64,000 bases of DNA from Pollenia angustigena (GCA_930367215.1 OV884059.1:20918945-20982944); one strand, 5' to 3'; positions 12,901 to 23,929 are shown, counted from the first letter of the stretch. Notes: generated by a model from the letters alone, not told the origin. Made by a program: numbers and translations.

Positions 12901-14357
12901 TCAGAAAACCAGAAAATTTTAGTGATATTATGGTTTTGTGCAGCTTTTTGATTGCAAGATCACATTTTGAACTACATATTTGAATTGAGTGCAGATTTGA
13001 TGAATTCAATCACAGTTAGTGATAGTGAAAAAATTTGCAATACCAAATAATTTTTTAGTGCTAGTGAAAAAAATACCAATCGTCACTAAAGCTGGTAAAG
13101 AATAGTAAAAACAAATTTGTTTGCAGTTTGTGCAATGTTGATTTTAATCAATATTTAGTGCACTACCCCCATCTATGGTATTTGTTTACCTTCGCAAAGT
13201 AATGTTGTATACTTGTAACTAATAAAAACGTTAAGTTTTGAAAATCCGCAAGACAGACAATATTGATACATGACAAAATTTTCGTGTGAAATAATCAATG
13301 TTGCTCAACATTTTTCGCAAGTTCAAACAGAGTACTAGGCTTTAAGGTGTAAAATTGCTTTCCTGCAAAACAAAAAAATTAAAATAAAATTATAGCTAAA
13401 TTTTCATGTGATCTCTTTAACTTAAGCACTTTTTACTTATTGCCACAGAATTATAGCCACACCACCACAGGTTCGTTGTTAATTTGAATTGTGGAAAATT
13501 TTTATTGGCAACATTTGGTATGACGCATGTTTCTAAACAAATTTTTGTATCCATACATAAATATGTTTTAAATAAAGTACGCCTAAAATTATGCCATATT
13601 TTATTTGACCATTTTTTAACAAAATATAACTACATTAAAAATAAATTGGTTTTTCCCTTTACAGATTAATAAACTTAATGGTCATTCTGCTCGCGTAGGA
13701 GCTTTAGCATGGAATGGTGATATACTTTCAAGTGGTTCACGAGATCGTTTAATCATACAGAGGGATACACGCACCCCAGCCCAACAGTCAGAACGCCGAC
13801 TAGTTGGACATCGTCAGGAAGTGTGTGGCTTGAAATGGTCTCCGGATAATCAATATTTAGCTAGTGGTGGTAATGATAATCGCCTATATGTATGGAATCA
13901 ACATTCCCTTAATCCAGTGCAATCATATACTGAACACATGGCTGCCGTTAAGGCTATTGCCTGGTCGCCACATCATCATGGCTTATTAGCTAGTGGTGGT
14001 GGTACTGCAGATCGTTGTATACGTTTCTGGAACACGTTAACCGGTCAACCAATGCAATGTGTAGATACTGGCTCACAAGTGTGCAATTTAGCATGGTCCA
14101 AACATTCATCAGAGTTGGTATCAACTCATGGTTATTCTCAAAATCAAATTTTGGTATGGAAATATCCCTCACTAACACAAGTGGCCAAATTAACTGGACA
14201 TTCATATCGTGTCCTATATTTGGCCCTCAGTCCCGATGGCGAGGCTATTGTCACTGGTGCAGGCGATGAAACCTTAAGATTTTGGAATGTATTTAGTAAG
14301 GCTAGAAGTCAAAAAGAAAATAAGTCGGTATTAAATTTATTTACAAATATTAGATAA
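9918..14357 (+). CDS. fzr: Fizzy-related/Cdh1, APC/C activator (last four exons)
   Basis: Exons 9918-10028, 10100-10222, 10366-10500 and 13665-14357 (stop TAA) are all phase 0 with GT/AG borders and give 353 residues in frame. The first exon reads [20 protein letters not shown] and then the basic RKISRIPFK linker. The rest is the WD40 propeller ([56 protein letters not shown]). It ends in the Ile-Arg tail (NLFTNIR) that, in this family, docks onto the anaphase-promoting complex. Cdh1/Fzr proteins recruit D-box and KEN-box substrates such as mitotic cyclins for ubiquitination in late mitosis, G1 and endocycles. From memory the Drosophila protein has about 478 residues, so about 125 N-terminal ones (C-box region) are missing. 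I found no matching exon in 1-9917. The third intron is 3.2 kb and full of MITEs. Confidence 0.95.
11145..11630. mobile_element. piggyBac-like MITE in fzr intron
   Basis: The element begins GGG, ends CCC, and is flanked by TTAA on both sides (11141-11144, 11631-11634). TIRs are GGGTATTCACGATGG and CCATCGTGATTTCCC. TTAA duplication with GGG/CCC ends is characteristic of piggyBac. It is 486 bp with no transposase. A second copy, opened by two later insertions, is at 22319-23887. Confidence 0.88.
12175..12434. mobile_element. 260-bp MITE with 34-bp perfect inverted ends
   Basis: The arms from 12175 and up to 12434 are near-exact reverse complements, with ATATCTGTGGTTTTCATGGG at the outside and CAACCGCGTATGTCT inside. 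The arms look little mutated, which implies a fairly recent insertion. Confidence 0.85.
12600..13173. mobile_element. MITE with GATGGGGGTAGTGCAC ends, copy 1
   Basis: Ends are GATGGGGGTAGTGCACTA and its inverse, flanked by TA on both sides, which fits a Tc1/mariner-type MITE. A longer copy in the opposite orientation at 28941-30273 shares its interior and was invaded by several other MITEs. Confidence 0.8.
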
Positions 14358-14616
14358 TTCTATTCTATCTATCAAAAAAAAAAAAAAAAAGAAAAGAAAT
14401 GCAAAAAATGCTTCACTATTAACAGAAAAATATAAATCAAAAATTACAATTTGGAAAATAACAAATTCAAATCGCCAACATCAAGCAACTACACACATCA
14501 ACCATTTTCATAATCATCTTCATTTTATGTTAAAGCAAATCACCAAAAATCTATTAAGAAAATCCAAGATTATTATTTTGCTATTGTTTTTTTTTTTATA
14601 GATTTTATTTACTATC
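14358..14616 (+). other. Start of fzr 3' untranslated region
   Basis: Follows the fzr stop. It begins with a long A run and has no coding potential. I cannot fix the polyadenylation site. AATAAA-type hexamers occur at about 15598 and 15646, after two MITEs, and either could serve. Confidence 0.4.
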
Positions 14617-14859
14617 GACCATGCTCTGGAAATCGAAATCACGCGAAATTGAAATCAAACAAATTTTTAAAACTATCCTGTGTTTAAAGTTCATAAAAAT
14701 ACGCTTTTATTTATGTATATACCTTATACTTTGAGGTTTAATTTTCTTGACCTTAACTACTTTTGTAATCAGGAAAAGATACTTTCAACTTTACAAAAAT
14801 CGAAATTGAAAATATCCATCGATTTCAATTTCACGCGATGTCGATTCCAGAACATGGCC
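14617..14859. mobile_element. Inverted-repeat MITE downstream of fzr
   Basis: Arms of about 40 bp: GACCATGCTCTGGAAATCG on the left and the inverse of GGCCATGTTCTGGAATCG on the right, both followed by CGCG and TGAAATTGAAATC-like sequence. No TSD assigned. Confidence 0.75.
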
Positions 14860-14992
14860 TTATTTTTTGCTTGAAAAACCTCAAATATTGAGGAATTTAT
14901 TTTCTGTTAATTATATTTTCGTAAATTTTTCTTTAAATATTTTCTAGACAACAAAACAAAAATAATTGAATGAATGTGTTTTCATTAGCAAC

Positions 14993-15199
14993 CAAGGCGA
15001 ATTCATTACAGGTAATCTCGGTACTACAACAAGTACAACTCCTACAAAAACCACAAGCAATTTTTTTTAAATCATTGTACGATGTCAAAAACAGAACAGA
15101 AACAAAGATAATAAACAAAATTTCGACATCCAACAATGATAAAGCTAAAAAAAAGTTATCAGCAGTGCTGTTAAGTTCACCTGTAATAAATTCGCCTTG
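14993..15199. mobile_element. hAT MITE, CAAGGCGAATT family
   Basis: Ends are CAAGGCGAATTCATTACAGG and its inverse, with TSD TTAGCAAC (14985-14992) and TTAGTAAC (15200-15207), 7 of 8. Related copies are at 24413-24549 and 29376-29581, and probably 19735-19925. Confidence 0.88.
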
Positions 15200-15207
15200 T
15201 TAGTAAC

Positions 15208-16001
15208 TATTTTATTTTTTTTCTTTCTTTTGTTTTTATAATTTTTGTTTTATTTAACAAGGCTTTAGCAATTTTATATACCAATTTATACATTTATAAT
15301 GTATTTAGTTTGTTTATTTTTTAGTTTTTAGTTTAGTAAAATTACTTTATAGTTTTTTTTTTTTTCAAATTAACTAAACATTAAATAGGACCGCGCTTTA
15401 TATATTAATATTTCTTCTTATAAAATGAAACAATTAACGAAATCTTTTGTGAATTTGGTTTTTTATATATTTACAAAATTTTAAAACAACGCTTGAATTT
15501 ATAAAACATATTTTTTTAAATTTTATGTAATATCTTTAAAAACTGAATTTTGATCTTTTTTGTGGTAAAAAAAAAAAATGATTATTAAAAGAAGCAAATA
15601 AATTTGTTGTACAATTTATACTCTTAATATTGAAAACAATAAATAATTTTTGGAAAATTTTAATGGAATAATAATAACTAAAGGAGAGAAAAATATTTAG
15701 CAATTTTCTCTTTTTTTATCTATCAAATTATTGACGATAAAAAAAAAGAATTTTTTTTTTTTTTTTGTGTAATTTGGCAAGTAGAACTTTAAGTTAAGGT
15801 TAGCTAGAAATGGTAGTCAGTACACGTCTAACTCACTTAGAAATTTTAGTACATTGTGATACCATGGAGTACCACTAAACAGAACCCCCACCGTAGAACC
15901 AATCCGAAATTCTAATGACGCTTAAAATGTGCTGAATCATACAATCCGTCAAAAGTCGCAGATACCATTTCGGCCAGTCGCTTTCTCGTCAGTAAAGAGT
16001 T
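15208..16001. other. Intergenic DNA, possible fzr 3' end
   Basis: Very AT-rich sequence with poly(T) and poly(A) runs and AATAAA-like hexamers near 15598 and 15646. No exon or element ends were recognised. Confidence 0.4.
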
Positions 16002-16162
16002 TTTTTTTTTTAAACTATCACACAAGTCTTACGAATTTTCAAGAAAATACAACCCTGTCATGATATATTGTTATTGGATTTTGAAAAATTTCACACAATA
16101 ATTAGATCAGGGAAACATTTTCTTCAAAATACTTAAGATTTGTGTGATAGTGTAAAAAACTT
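16002..16162. repeat. Short fold-back repeat
   Basis: The arms TTTAAACTATCACACAAGTC and the inverse of GTTTTTTACACTATCACACA bracket a loop of about 70 bp. MITE-like, unassigned. Confidence 0.7.
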
Positions 16163-16670
16163 CCTTTTATGATGAATTGAGTCTTCAACTTCAGACAAAA
16201 ATGTTAAAGCCCATAATAAAAACGTCGGCAGTAACTTCAAATTCTCTCTCATTTCTTTCGTTTTCTTTTGTTCTTATTTTTCTTTGTTTACAAAATGTAT
16301 GAAATTGAATGAAAATATGGTAGCATTGTTAAGAGAATAAGGCTGGGTTTTTGAGATGTAAGTTTAACTAAGCGTAGTTAATCTACAAATAGATTTGTGC
16401 CGCCATTTCCAAGTTTCTTTACAAAATTTTGATGGAACAGCTTAGTTTTGCACAAAATGTTGGTCTTTAATGAAATAATAAAGAAAAAAATCACAAGTCG
16501 TAGTAAAAAGACGAGTTTTAGACTACGCTAAACGAAGTTTTAACTTAATCCACATCCACTACGTTTATACGCACCACTTATTCGCAAATAAATATATTGC
16601 AAGTAGAGAATATTGGCGCAAAAACAGTGAATTAATTTTTATTTGGGAATAGCTGACTCATGAAAACAAT

Positions 16671-17141
16671 TCCTGATCGGAATGGTTTTGATTCCGTATG
16701 TTCAATTCCGATCGATTTAGTTTTAGCTTCGTCCGATTCCGATCGATTTTGCTAAATGTGTTTTTTTTATAACAACTCTGGTTTTACAATTGGATATGAC
16801 AACTTTACATAAAAACCATATGATTTTTGTGTTAAGTATGGCAATGTTCAGAAAAAAGTGGTTTGTGAGGAAAAAAAGGTGGCAACGCGACGGTAAAGAA
16901 TTTATTATGTTTTTAATAAAATCAATATAAAGTAAAATAAATAAATCAAAATGTGTTATTTCTTCAATCTATATCATAAAAAATAGTTTTAAGTAGTTTT
17001 TTCGGTTATAAAATACTGAAACAATCAATTCTCCTTAGAAAACCAAAAGTGGTTTCATTCCGAAAAAATTTTTCGTTTTCTGAAGAAGCAAAATACGGAA
17101 TTAAAACCACTTTCGATCGGAATGGAATTCTATAACAGGCC
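16671..17141. mobile_element. MITE with CCTGATCGGAATGG-like ends
   Basis: The left arm (GATCGGAATGGTTTTGATTC) and the right arm (inverse of GATCGAAAGTGGTTTTAATTC) are inverted copies. The repeated ATTCCGATCG motif occurs in both. TSD not resolved. Confidence 0.65.
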
Positions 17142-17152
17142 TGTAAGTCTGA

Positions 17153-17414
17153 GTTCATACGGCTCATGTCTTATTGACAAGATTATTCCTTTTTCTTCTT
17201 TGAACATGAATTGGCGTTCAAATGATTCATGTCATGTTGAGGATATGTTTTTTATTTTGTTTTATTTGATATTGAAAACAAAAACAAAATTAAACAACGA
17301 ATAAGAAAGCAAAACGTAAAGACAGTACATGCATCTGTGTACTCGTTTCTTTTCCCCTCGTCCCTCTCGCCTATAAAGTAGCAATCTGGTCAATAAGACA
17401 TGAGCCGTATGAAC
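17153..17414. mobile_element. Palindromic MITE, GTTCATACGGCTCATG ends
   Basis: Arms GTTCATACGGCTCATGTCTT and its exact inverse. Its inner part (TATAAAGTAGCAA..., CTCTCGCC) resembles 39922-40069, so the two are one family. A hAT MITE (17415-18350) inserted at its right tip, duplicating the terminal GTATGAAC. Confidence 0.82.
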
Positions 17415-18350
17415 CAGTGTTCGAAAATAAACACTAAATATCGTTTTTTAATGTTCGGTGCGGTAGATTTGTGGAAAACACAAACGCTAATAGTGTTTGT
17501 GTAGAAAATCATTAAAAAAATTCCGTTTCTCTGTTAGTCATCTTTCGAACACAAAAATATTACTGTTTTAATCAAACTCAACAAAAGATGTGAACATTTA
17601 ATTCCGTTCGGTTTTTTTTTTTTTTTGAAAATCCACAAACTTCAATGTGTTCGGTTCGGCTCGTTAATGTTCGTCCCTTTTGGCTGGTAAAAAAAAACAA
17701 TTTTACAAAAACAAAATACACACACGAAAAAAACATTATAGAACATTAAAATCAGGGCTGCCAGGTACTTTTTTTCCTTGTCCCCAAAAAATTAAAAAAA
17801 TATCCCCAAAAATCCCCAAATTAAGAAAAAAAAACCTTAATAAGTAAATATTTTCTGTTTGTTCTTTTTCTGACCAAATTAAAAATTTTTTTTTTTTAAA
17901 AAGTAAAAATAGTAAGAAAAATTATAATTAGAAATCCCCAAAAATCCCCAAATAAAAATTTTTTGTAAGAAAAATTATTTTATTTTGTTTGTACCCTGAA
18001 GGAAAAATAACATAAATTTATAAAGTACCTTTAAAACTACCTTTTAACTAAAATGATAATCTTAATAAGGACCTTTTACACCGTATAAGTTGTTGATAAG
18101 AGTAAGATAAAAGTTTTGCTACTTTTTTTTCATATTTTTAATACGAGACAAAGAAAAATAAATCCCCAAAGAAATCCCCAATCCCCAAATGACTTTCTTT
18201 GTCCTTTTTGCTCGCATAAAATCCCCAACTTTGGGGATAAATCCCCAAGTCTGACAGCCCTGATTAAAATATAATGTTTGTCGAAGAACCGAACATAATA
18301 TTATGCGTAAGCCGAACGTTAAATAATGTACTGTTTATTTTCGAACACTG
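17415..18350. mobile_element. hAT MITE, CAGTGTTCGAAAATAAACA ends
   Basis: Near-perfect TIRs and an exact 8-bp TSD GTATGAAC (17407-17414, 18351-18358). It contains another hAT MITE at 17753-18262. A fragment of the same family lies at about 41330-41375. Confidence 0.93.
17753..18262. mobile_element. hAT MITE, CAGGGCTG ends, nested
   Basis: Ends CAGGGCTGCCAGG and CTGACAGCCCTG, with exact 8-bp TSD ATTAAAAT (17745-17752, 18263-18270). Many copies of the motif ATCCCCAAA. The left window edge carries half of another copy at 1993-2302. Confidence 0.93.
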
Positions 18351-18358
18351 GTATGAAC

Positions 18359-18920
18359 ACAGGCTAACGACACTATTTGCAAATAAGATTTTAAGCATTG
18401 CCACACTTTTAACCGTTTTACGTTTTTATTTCGATGTGGCACATTTTTATGCCAACAAAGTAAAATTAAATCAAAAATGTGCAAATAAATTTAAAAATAC
18501 ATAGTAATTTTTGATCTTTTTCATTTAAAAAATAAAAAGTTTATATACATACAGTGCTACTAAATGAATCAATTTTCCATCTGGCATCATTGCAAATAAT
18601 TTGTGTTCGCGAAAAGGCTACGTATAAACGCAGTATATATGTGAGAGCATTAGAAAAAACGTCCTCAAAATAAAATTGATTTTATTTCACGACCGCATTC
18701 TCTGGCAAAATTTTATGTCAAATTGTATGGAAAACATCTTTCAGAATATTTTTCCTACGTGCTCAAAAATGGTCGCCACAAAAATTCCTACAACTTTTAA
18801 AAAATCCCTACAGTTTAATGATTTCAAAAAATTCCTATATGTAGGATTATTATGTATAACATCACTGATCCGCACTAATGTTCCCTAGTACTTCCACGTG
18901 CCACGTGGGACCCTTAAGTT
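18359..18920. other. Intergenic DNA, nothing recognised
   Basis: No exon or element ends found. A stretch at 18770-18850 repeats AATTCCTA/AATCCCTAC-type words. Confidence 0.5.
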
Positions 18921-19344
18921 CGATTCACCCATGCGTTCCGAACAATATCTTTGTCCGGACAAAATTTTTTTATATTGATTTTGACGTCTTACTGCTGTGA
19001 AATAGAGAAATTATTTTGTTCGGCAAGTTTTTTCTTGAATTGGTTTAACTTTAATTTTTGTTCAGAACAAAGTGAACTGAGCTGCCACTTTTTTTTTTAA
19101 TTTGTACATGAAAATCAAAATGATTGTTTTTTTTTTTGCTGAATAATTAATAAAAAAATGATAAAATTAAAAATAATAAAATCACTTTCCTTTTTTCGTC
19201 CATTTTCTTTAACACACTTTTAGAAAACAATTCAAAATATGTAAGTGGTTTGTTAGTTGTGCTGCCATTTTGTTTAATTGTTTATATTTGTAAGTCATAT
19301 GGTAGCTTGTTTTTCCGGACAAATTTTCCGAAATGGGTGAATCG
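18921..19344. mobile_element. MITE with CGATTCACCCAT ends
   Basis: Ends CGATTCACCCATGCGTTCCG and the inverse of CGATTCACCCATTTCGGAAA, followed inside by GTCCGGACAAA-type words on both sides. No TSD assigned. Confidence 0.75.
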
Positions 19345-19734
19345 ATCTGCAAAACACTCTCAGTAAAAAAAAATATTCAAAGTCCATATAAAAAAAAACT
19401 TTAAAATTGTTGTCAGCGTTTTTTTTTATATGAAGTTTGACGTTTGGTATGACAAAAAATTGTCAGGTGAAGACCCTATGTTAGTTAAAATAAGCGGTTC
19501 TACGCACGAGAACGATTGGAAGTTTAACAAACAACGGTCAAGGATTGTCAACTTAGAAACACTAACTTTAAATGTCTCGCTGCTACAACAACAACTTAGT
19601 TGGATTTCCATAGTCAATGTGATTGTGTGTAGATTGTGAATAATCTAGCTTTACAGTACCAAGTACCCAGGTATCATTTTCTATAGAAAATTAAAATATA
19701 ACAATAATTAACACCTTTTTTAATTGCACCGTAA

Positions 19735-19925
19735 CAAGGTGTCAAAACGCCATCTGATTTTGACAGTTCAAACCTATTTGTTTTGATTTTGTAGTGTTTT
19801 GCTACTAAGAATGGTTGACATTCCGAGCCGTAAACACTAGCAATGCAATACAACAAACCCTATGTTGTTTCTGTTGTTTTTGAATTGTTATAGTTCCGAC
19901 ACCAACTGTAGTTGAATTCGTCTTG
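19735..19925. mobile_element. CAAGGCGAATT-family MITE, diverged copy
   Basis: Its interior matches 29376-29581 closely (CATCTGATTTTGACAGTTC, TGTTGTTTCTGTTGTTTTTG, GTTCCGACACCA). The left tip has a small deletion relative to that copy. No clear TSD. Confidence 0.75.
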
Positions 19926-20559
19926 AATCGTATTAAACCAACCGAACGCCAAATTGGAGGCAAATTACGAAATTCGATATAATTACATTTTAAATTTCGT
20001 TTAATATCAAATAACGGTTGTTGGCGCTACTATATCGTTTAAAAAACTTTCTGCTGGGAAGCAACTATCGTCTCAAAACCGAAATCACCGTGAGTTTTAT
20101 TGTATGGACACGAATGCAGTTTCAAAAGAGAATTTTAAAGAGTTTCGCAGCAAAGGTTTTTTTTTTAAATGGACGGGGACTAAAGTTTAGGGGGGTTAGC
20201 GAAAGAAATAATTTACGAGTTCGAACAATTTGTACAGGATATTACGATTTTCGTTTTATTTATTTCGTATGAACGGAAGTTTTTTTTTCGAAAACAAAAA
20301 ATTCCTTTCAAAACAGCAACTCTCTATTACGAATAATTGCTTTTCAACAAATTTCCCATTTATTTATAAATATAAGTCTGTCATCGTTTCGAGCGACTAC
20401 CAAAGTCGTAATATACCCAAACAAACACGGAGGTTTGATTTTAAACTCAAAAATTAATTGGAAGCAAACCTTTTCTCAAACTTCTAATGCTTGAAAATGA
20501 TTTGAAAATCATAGCATTTTTCAAAAAAAAAAAAAAAAGGAATTTATTTTGATATTGAG
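19926..20559. other. Intergenic DNA, nothing recognised
   Basis: Slightly richer in GC than its surroundings, with reading frames of 75-84 codons, but none has recognisable protein similarity or splice structure. Confidence 0.4.
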
Positions 20560-20800
20560 CAAGGCCCATTGAAAAGGTCTGCGCAAGAAGCCTGATGATC
20601 ATTGTTTATGTTCTTTTTAGTTGTCAAAAGTTGTTTCCATTTTGCTTACATGTGCATGAATACGTTTGTTTACGTTTATGGTGTGCCACACATACACGTT
20701 TTTTCCTTTTGCTTTGTATATGTGGTAGTAAATTTTTGACAACTAAAAAGAATCGTTTTTTGTTTTTGTACAAGTAAGCAGACCTGATAGATGGGCCTTG
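20560..20800. mobile_element. hAT MITE, CAAGGCCCAT ends
   Basis: Ends CAAGGCCCAT and ATGGGCCTTG with exact 8-bp TSD ATATTGAG (20552-20559, 20801-20808). It is 241 bp with no ORF of interest. Confidence 0.9.
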
Positions 20801-20808
20801 ATATTGAG

Positions 20809-21430
20809 AAATTAATTTATTTTCAACTTAAAAACGTTAGTTTTTCAAATGTGGATTGAAAATTTTTAACATAAATTCATTATTTATTTAAATAAACATA
20901 TGTAGCTGCTGCTGAAAGATAAAACAGAGTTCTTTCCATCCTCTATTTCTTGGAAAGAATAATATTTGGCTACTTTTTATTTTGATTATTGTCATGGCTC
21001 TGCACAGCACCGCGATCGTACAACAAATATATTATTTTTTCACTTCCCGTTTTTTTTATTCGCAGTTTAAGTCTGCAATTAATTTTTTACTCACAAATAA
21101 TTTATATAGATTAACAAGAAATGATTTTATCTGTGGCATTTTGACAAAACATCTTAAGTCGAGATAAGATACAAACAAGTATTTTAAAAACTCTGTGAAA
21201 AAATCATTTTTATTAAATAATAAAACACAAAATTTTGAAAACGTAAACAGAAATGTTTTTTGAATGAAAATTCGTATGATTAACAAAATTTTTTTCAACT
21301 TTTGAAATTTGACTTAAGAGGTTTTGTCAAAATTGTCATTAATTGTAAAGCACATTAACCTTTAATCGGCATTTTTTAATATACATATTTATTTGTTTTG
21401 CGGTTTAGTGTTTTTGTGTTGATTTGAGAA
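20809..21430. other. Intergenic DNA, nothing recognised
   Basis: AT-rich, no coding signal and no clear element ends. Confidence 0.5.
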
Positions 21431-21945
21431 TAACATTTGATATCGAATTTATAAAACATTGTTTGTCAAATGTTTATATTCAAATCATTGTTAATTTGAA
21501 TTCAAATGAAGCGCAGCCGCGAATGACGTTGTTGTAAAAGCCACTTTTTCCAAAAACAGTTTTTTTGCAGATAACCTTTTACATTAATCTCTTACACTGT
21601 TTAAACATCAAATCACCCGAAATTGTGCACCTTAACCACTTCAAAATGACATACAAAGTGTCAGCCAGTGGAAGAACATTGTAAGTTACTAACAAAATGA
21701 TACAATCGAAATGCTTTTGCAAAGTAGAAAAACTTTTTAAAAGCCTTTAACATTAAAGTTTTTATTATCGTTATTTTTAATCATCTAAAAAACAAAAATT
21801 AAAAAATAAATAATCCTGCCAGTTAAAAACGTTTTTTTTTGCTCCGCTGAAAAATAATTATTTTGCAACTTAAAACGTTATTCGCGGCTGTGCTTCAAAT
21901 GTTAAAATCAAATGGTTTAAGAATTGTGCTTGATATCAAATGTTA
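21431..21945. mobile_element. Long inverted-repeat MITE with exon-like core
   Basis: The outer ends TAACATTTGATATC and GATATCAAATGTTA and inner arms CAGCCGCGAATGACGTT / AACGTTATTCGCGGCTG are inverted. Between them, 21646-21681 reads ATG plus 11 codons followed by GTAAGT, which looks like a small first exon. This may be chance or captured host sequence. Confidence 0.7.
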
Positions 21946-22314
21946 AGGTCATTTCATATCAAAGGTTTGACTTATGTTTGTTGGGACACTACAAATTGTT
22001 CGACCAACTAAATTATTCCTTTCGAATCGAAACACGCGGTAATCCCCCCCTCCAGTGATTTCTATATAATGATGTTAAAAAATGGAATATTGAATCAGTT
22101 ACAGAATTGCTTTGTTTTTACTCTCAATTTAACTCAGTGGCAATAACAAGACAAGATTTTGAAAAATTATTCGAGAATAAAGTTTTGCGCAAAAATTAAA
22201 AATTTTTCGTAAATACCAATGTAAAAGAAAGTTAACGAGGGTATTAACGATTCGTTTAAAAAAGTTACTCGAAGTCGTTAAAAAGATTGCAAATATTTAT
22301 TTATTTTGCTTACA
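21946..22314. other. Intergenic DNA, possible decayed element
   Basis: Contains a stretch (22060-22200) with a low density of stops but no similarity I can name. Confidence 0.35.
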
Positions 22315-22446
22315 TTAAGGGAAATCACGATGGGTAGCGCAAAGTGTGCAAACGATGCTGCAAAAATACACACATTTGCACAACACAACAACAAAATGTA
22401 CGTATTTGCAATTTGCTCTATTTTACTTCGTTTGCACTAAAAAAAC

Positions 22447-22931
22447 CAAGGTATATTTACACAAGGTAAACTCGTTGGCCCATATGTTTGTCAGCTGTTT
22501 ACCCCATTTGGAACCCTAGTGTCAAAAGTTATTTATGTTGGTTCCGTTGGTTCCTTGTGTTTGTTTACATACTTATGGTTAGTGCGCGCCATTTTGAATT
22601 AAAAAAGTGTAAAATTGTGAAAAACTTTTTATTTTTGTGAAATTTTAATTCTTGTGATTACTAAGCAAACAAAATACATTTAAATGCATTATTTTTTGCA
22701 ATAATACTTTATTTTTATGCTTGAGAATGCACAATATATTAAAAATTGTTTCAGCTTATTATTCTGAACTGCACGTGTTGTTTTTTTTTTCAATTTGTGT
22801 TTTTATTTTAAAGGCACATTGCTGCGTTTTTTTTGACACCATGGTTCCAAATACAAAAACAATTTGGCGTGTTGTTTTTGTCTTGTTGTACTTGTTGTAG
22901 CAACGAGTTTACCTTGTGTAAATATACCTTG
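22447..22931. mobile_element. hAT MITE, CAAGGTATATTTAC ends, nested
   Basis: About 30-bp TIRs (CAAGGTATATTTACACAAGG and inverse) and an exact 8-bp TSD AAAAAAAC. The empty site is seen in the intact piggyBac-like copy at 11145-11630, where the AAAAAACCATGAG sequence is uninterrupted. Confidence 0.92.
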
Positions 22932-23117
22932 AAAAAAACCATGAGAAAAATTAGTATTGCATATTTGCTCAGTTACAAACAAATGTAAACAATAACATTT
23001 GACATATTAAGCGCCATATTGTTTTCTAAGGAATCTTATAAATTGAACATTTTCTCGTGGGTTTAAATATAAAAAAAGAATTAAATTTAATAAAATAAAA
23101 GAAAAAAATTCATTTGA

Positions 23118-23710
23118 TTTTTTTTTTTTTTTTTTGATTTTGCTTAAACACTAAACATTTTTGGCTAACTATCTAGAGTTATATTGCCAGGGTATCACAC
23201 GGTTTGTTGGAGCCTCATCCACAAGTCCTCGATCGACCTAGACCTTCGTATAGGAAGGCGAAGAGCTTCCAGAATAAGCTCCAGAGTATATCTTGTCTCC
23301 ACAGTAAAACGTCTGAGTTATTTCCTTGGTACTCCACCAGTAAAACGTCTGAGTTATATATGGTTCTCCACCAGTCACATGAGTTTTTTCTTTGGTTCTC
23401 CACCAGACAACACATCAAAACATTGAGGTTAAAAACGATTGCATATAGTTAATGCAGATACCGCAAAAACTGTAACTCGGTACAGTTATACGACGCCGAA
23501 ACACTAACCAATGCGGGGTGACAACGCAAAACGCAACAAAAGCAGACAAACAAAAACGACCTGTGGTACAGATAACATTGTAAAATTTTTCAGGGTTGCT
23601 TGGTAGAAAGCACTTAAAAAAGCGAGTTGCTTTGCAACTGATGTATTGGAACTCACCCATAATGACAAAAAGCGCGAGCTGCTTCTCCACCAAGAGCAGT
23701 TTTACGAGTG
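23118..23710 (-). mobile_element. SINE- or LINE-3'-like retro-insertion
   Basis: Starts on the + strand with a T run (a minus-strand poly(A) tail) and is bounded by the exact duplication TCATTTGA (23110-23117, 23711-23718). The empty site is in 11145-11630. It includes short tandem blocks of GGTTCTCCACCAG type. A diverged relative is at 6110-6330. No RT frame, so SINE versus truncated LINE is open. Confidence 0.8.
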
Positions 23711-23929
23711 TCATTTGAATTTGCTTGTGTATAATTGTAAACAAATGCAGATTTTTTACAGTGCTGCCAGAATTTGTTTGTGTTGCCAGAATTAATTTTT
23801 AGAAAAGTAGCACATTTGCACTAAAAATAAAAGTGGTATGCTGACGATTGCACAATGCAAATTTGGCAATGACCATCGTGATTACCCTTTTTGTAAACAG
23901 CAGATGAAAATGTTCGTACCATAACGAAT

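Larger units (their letters stand above)
11921..13340. mobile_element. Inverted-repeat MITE holding two others
   Basis: Ends are CCTGGTACTCTGTT and AACAGAGTACTAGG, followed outside by CTTAAG-like bases on both sides. It contains the elements 12175-12434 and 12600-13173. CGTGCGAAAT motifs recur within it. No clean TSD, so no superfamily is given. Confidence 0.65.
22319..23887. mobile_element. piggyBac-like MITE, opened by two insertions
   Basis: Reverse-orientation copy of 11145-11630. TIRs are GGGAAATCACGATGGG and CCATCGTGATTACCC. The left flank is TTAA, the right TTTT (mutated). Removing the hAT insertion (22447-22931) and the retro-insertion (23118-23710), with one TSD copy each, leaves about 475 bp, matching the 486 bp of the intact copy. 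Confidence 0.85.

Noticed and set aside
13990..14269. Extra frames over the fzr last exon on both strands
   Set aside because: Shadows of the WD40 coding frame, which is conserved and continuous.
19926..20460. Possible host exon in a slightly GC-richer stretch with overlapping frames
   Set aside because: No conserved domain, no splice pair and no continuation found.
23415..23744. 109-codon minus-strand frame
   Set aside because: Lies across the border of the retro-insertion 23118-23710 and its host MITE, so it cannot be an ancestral gene.
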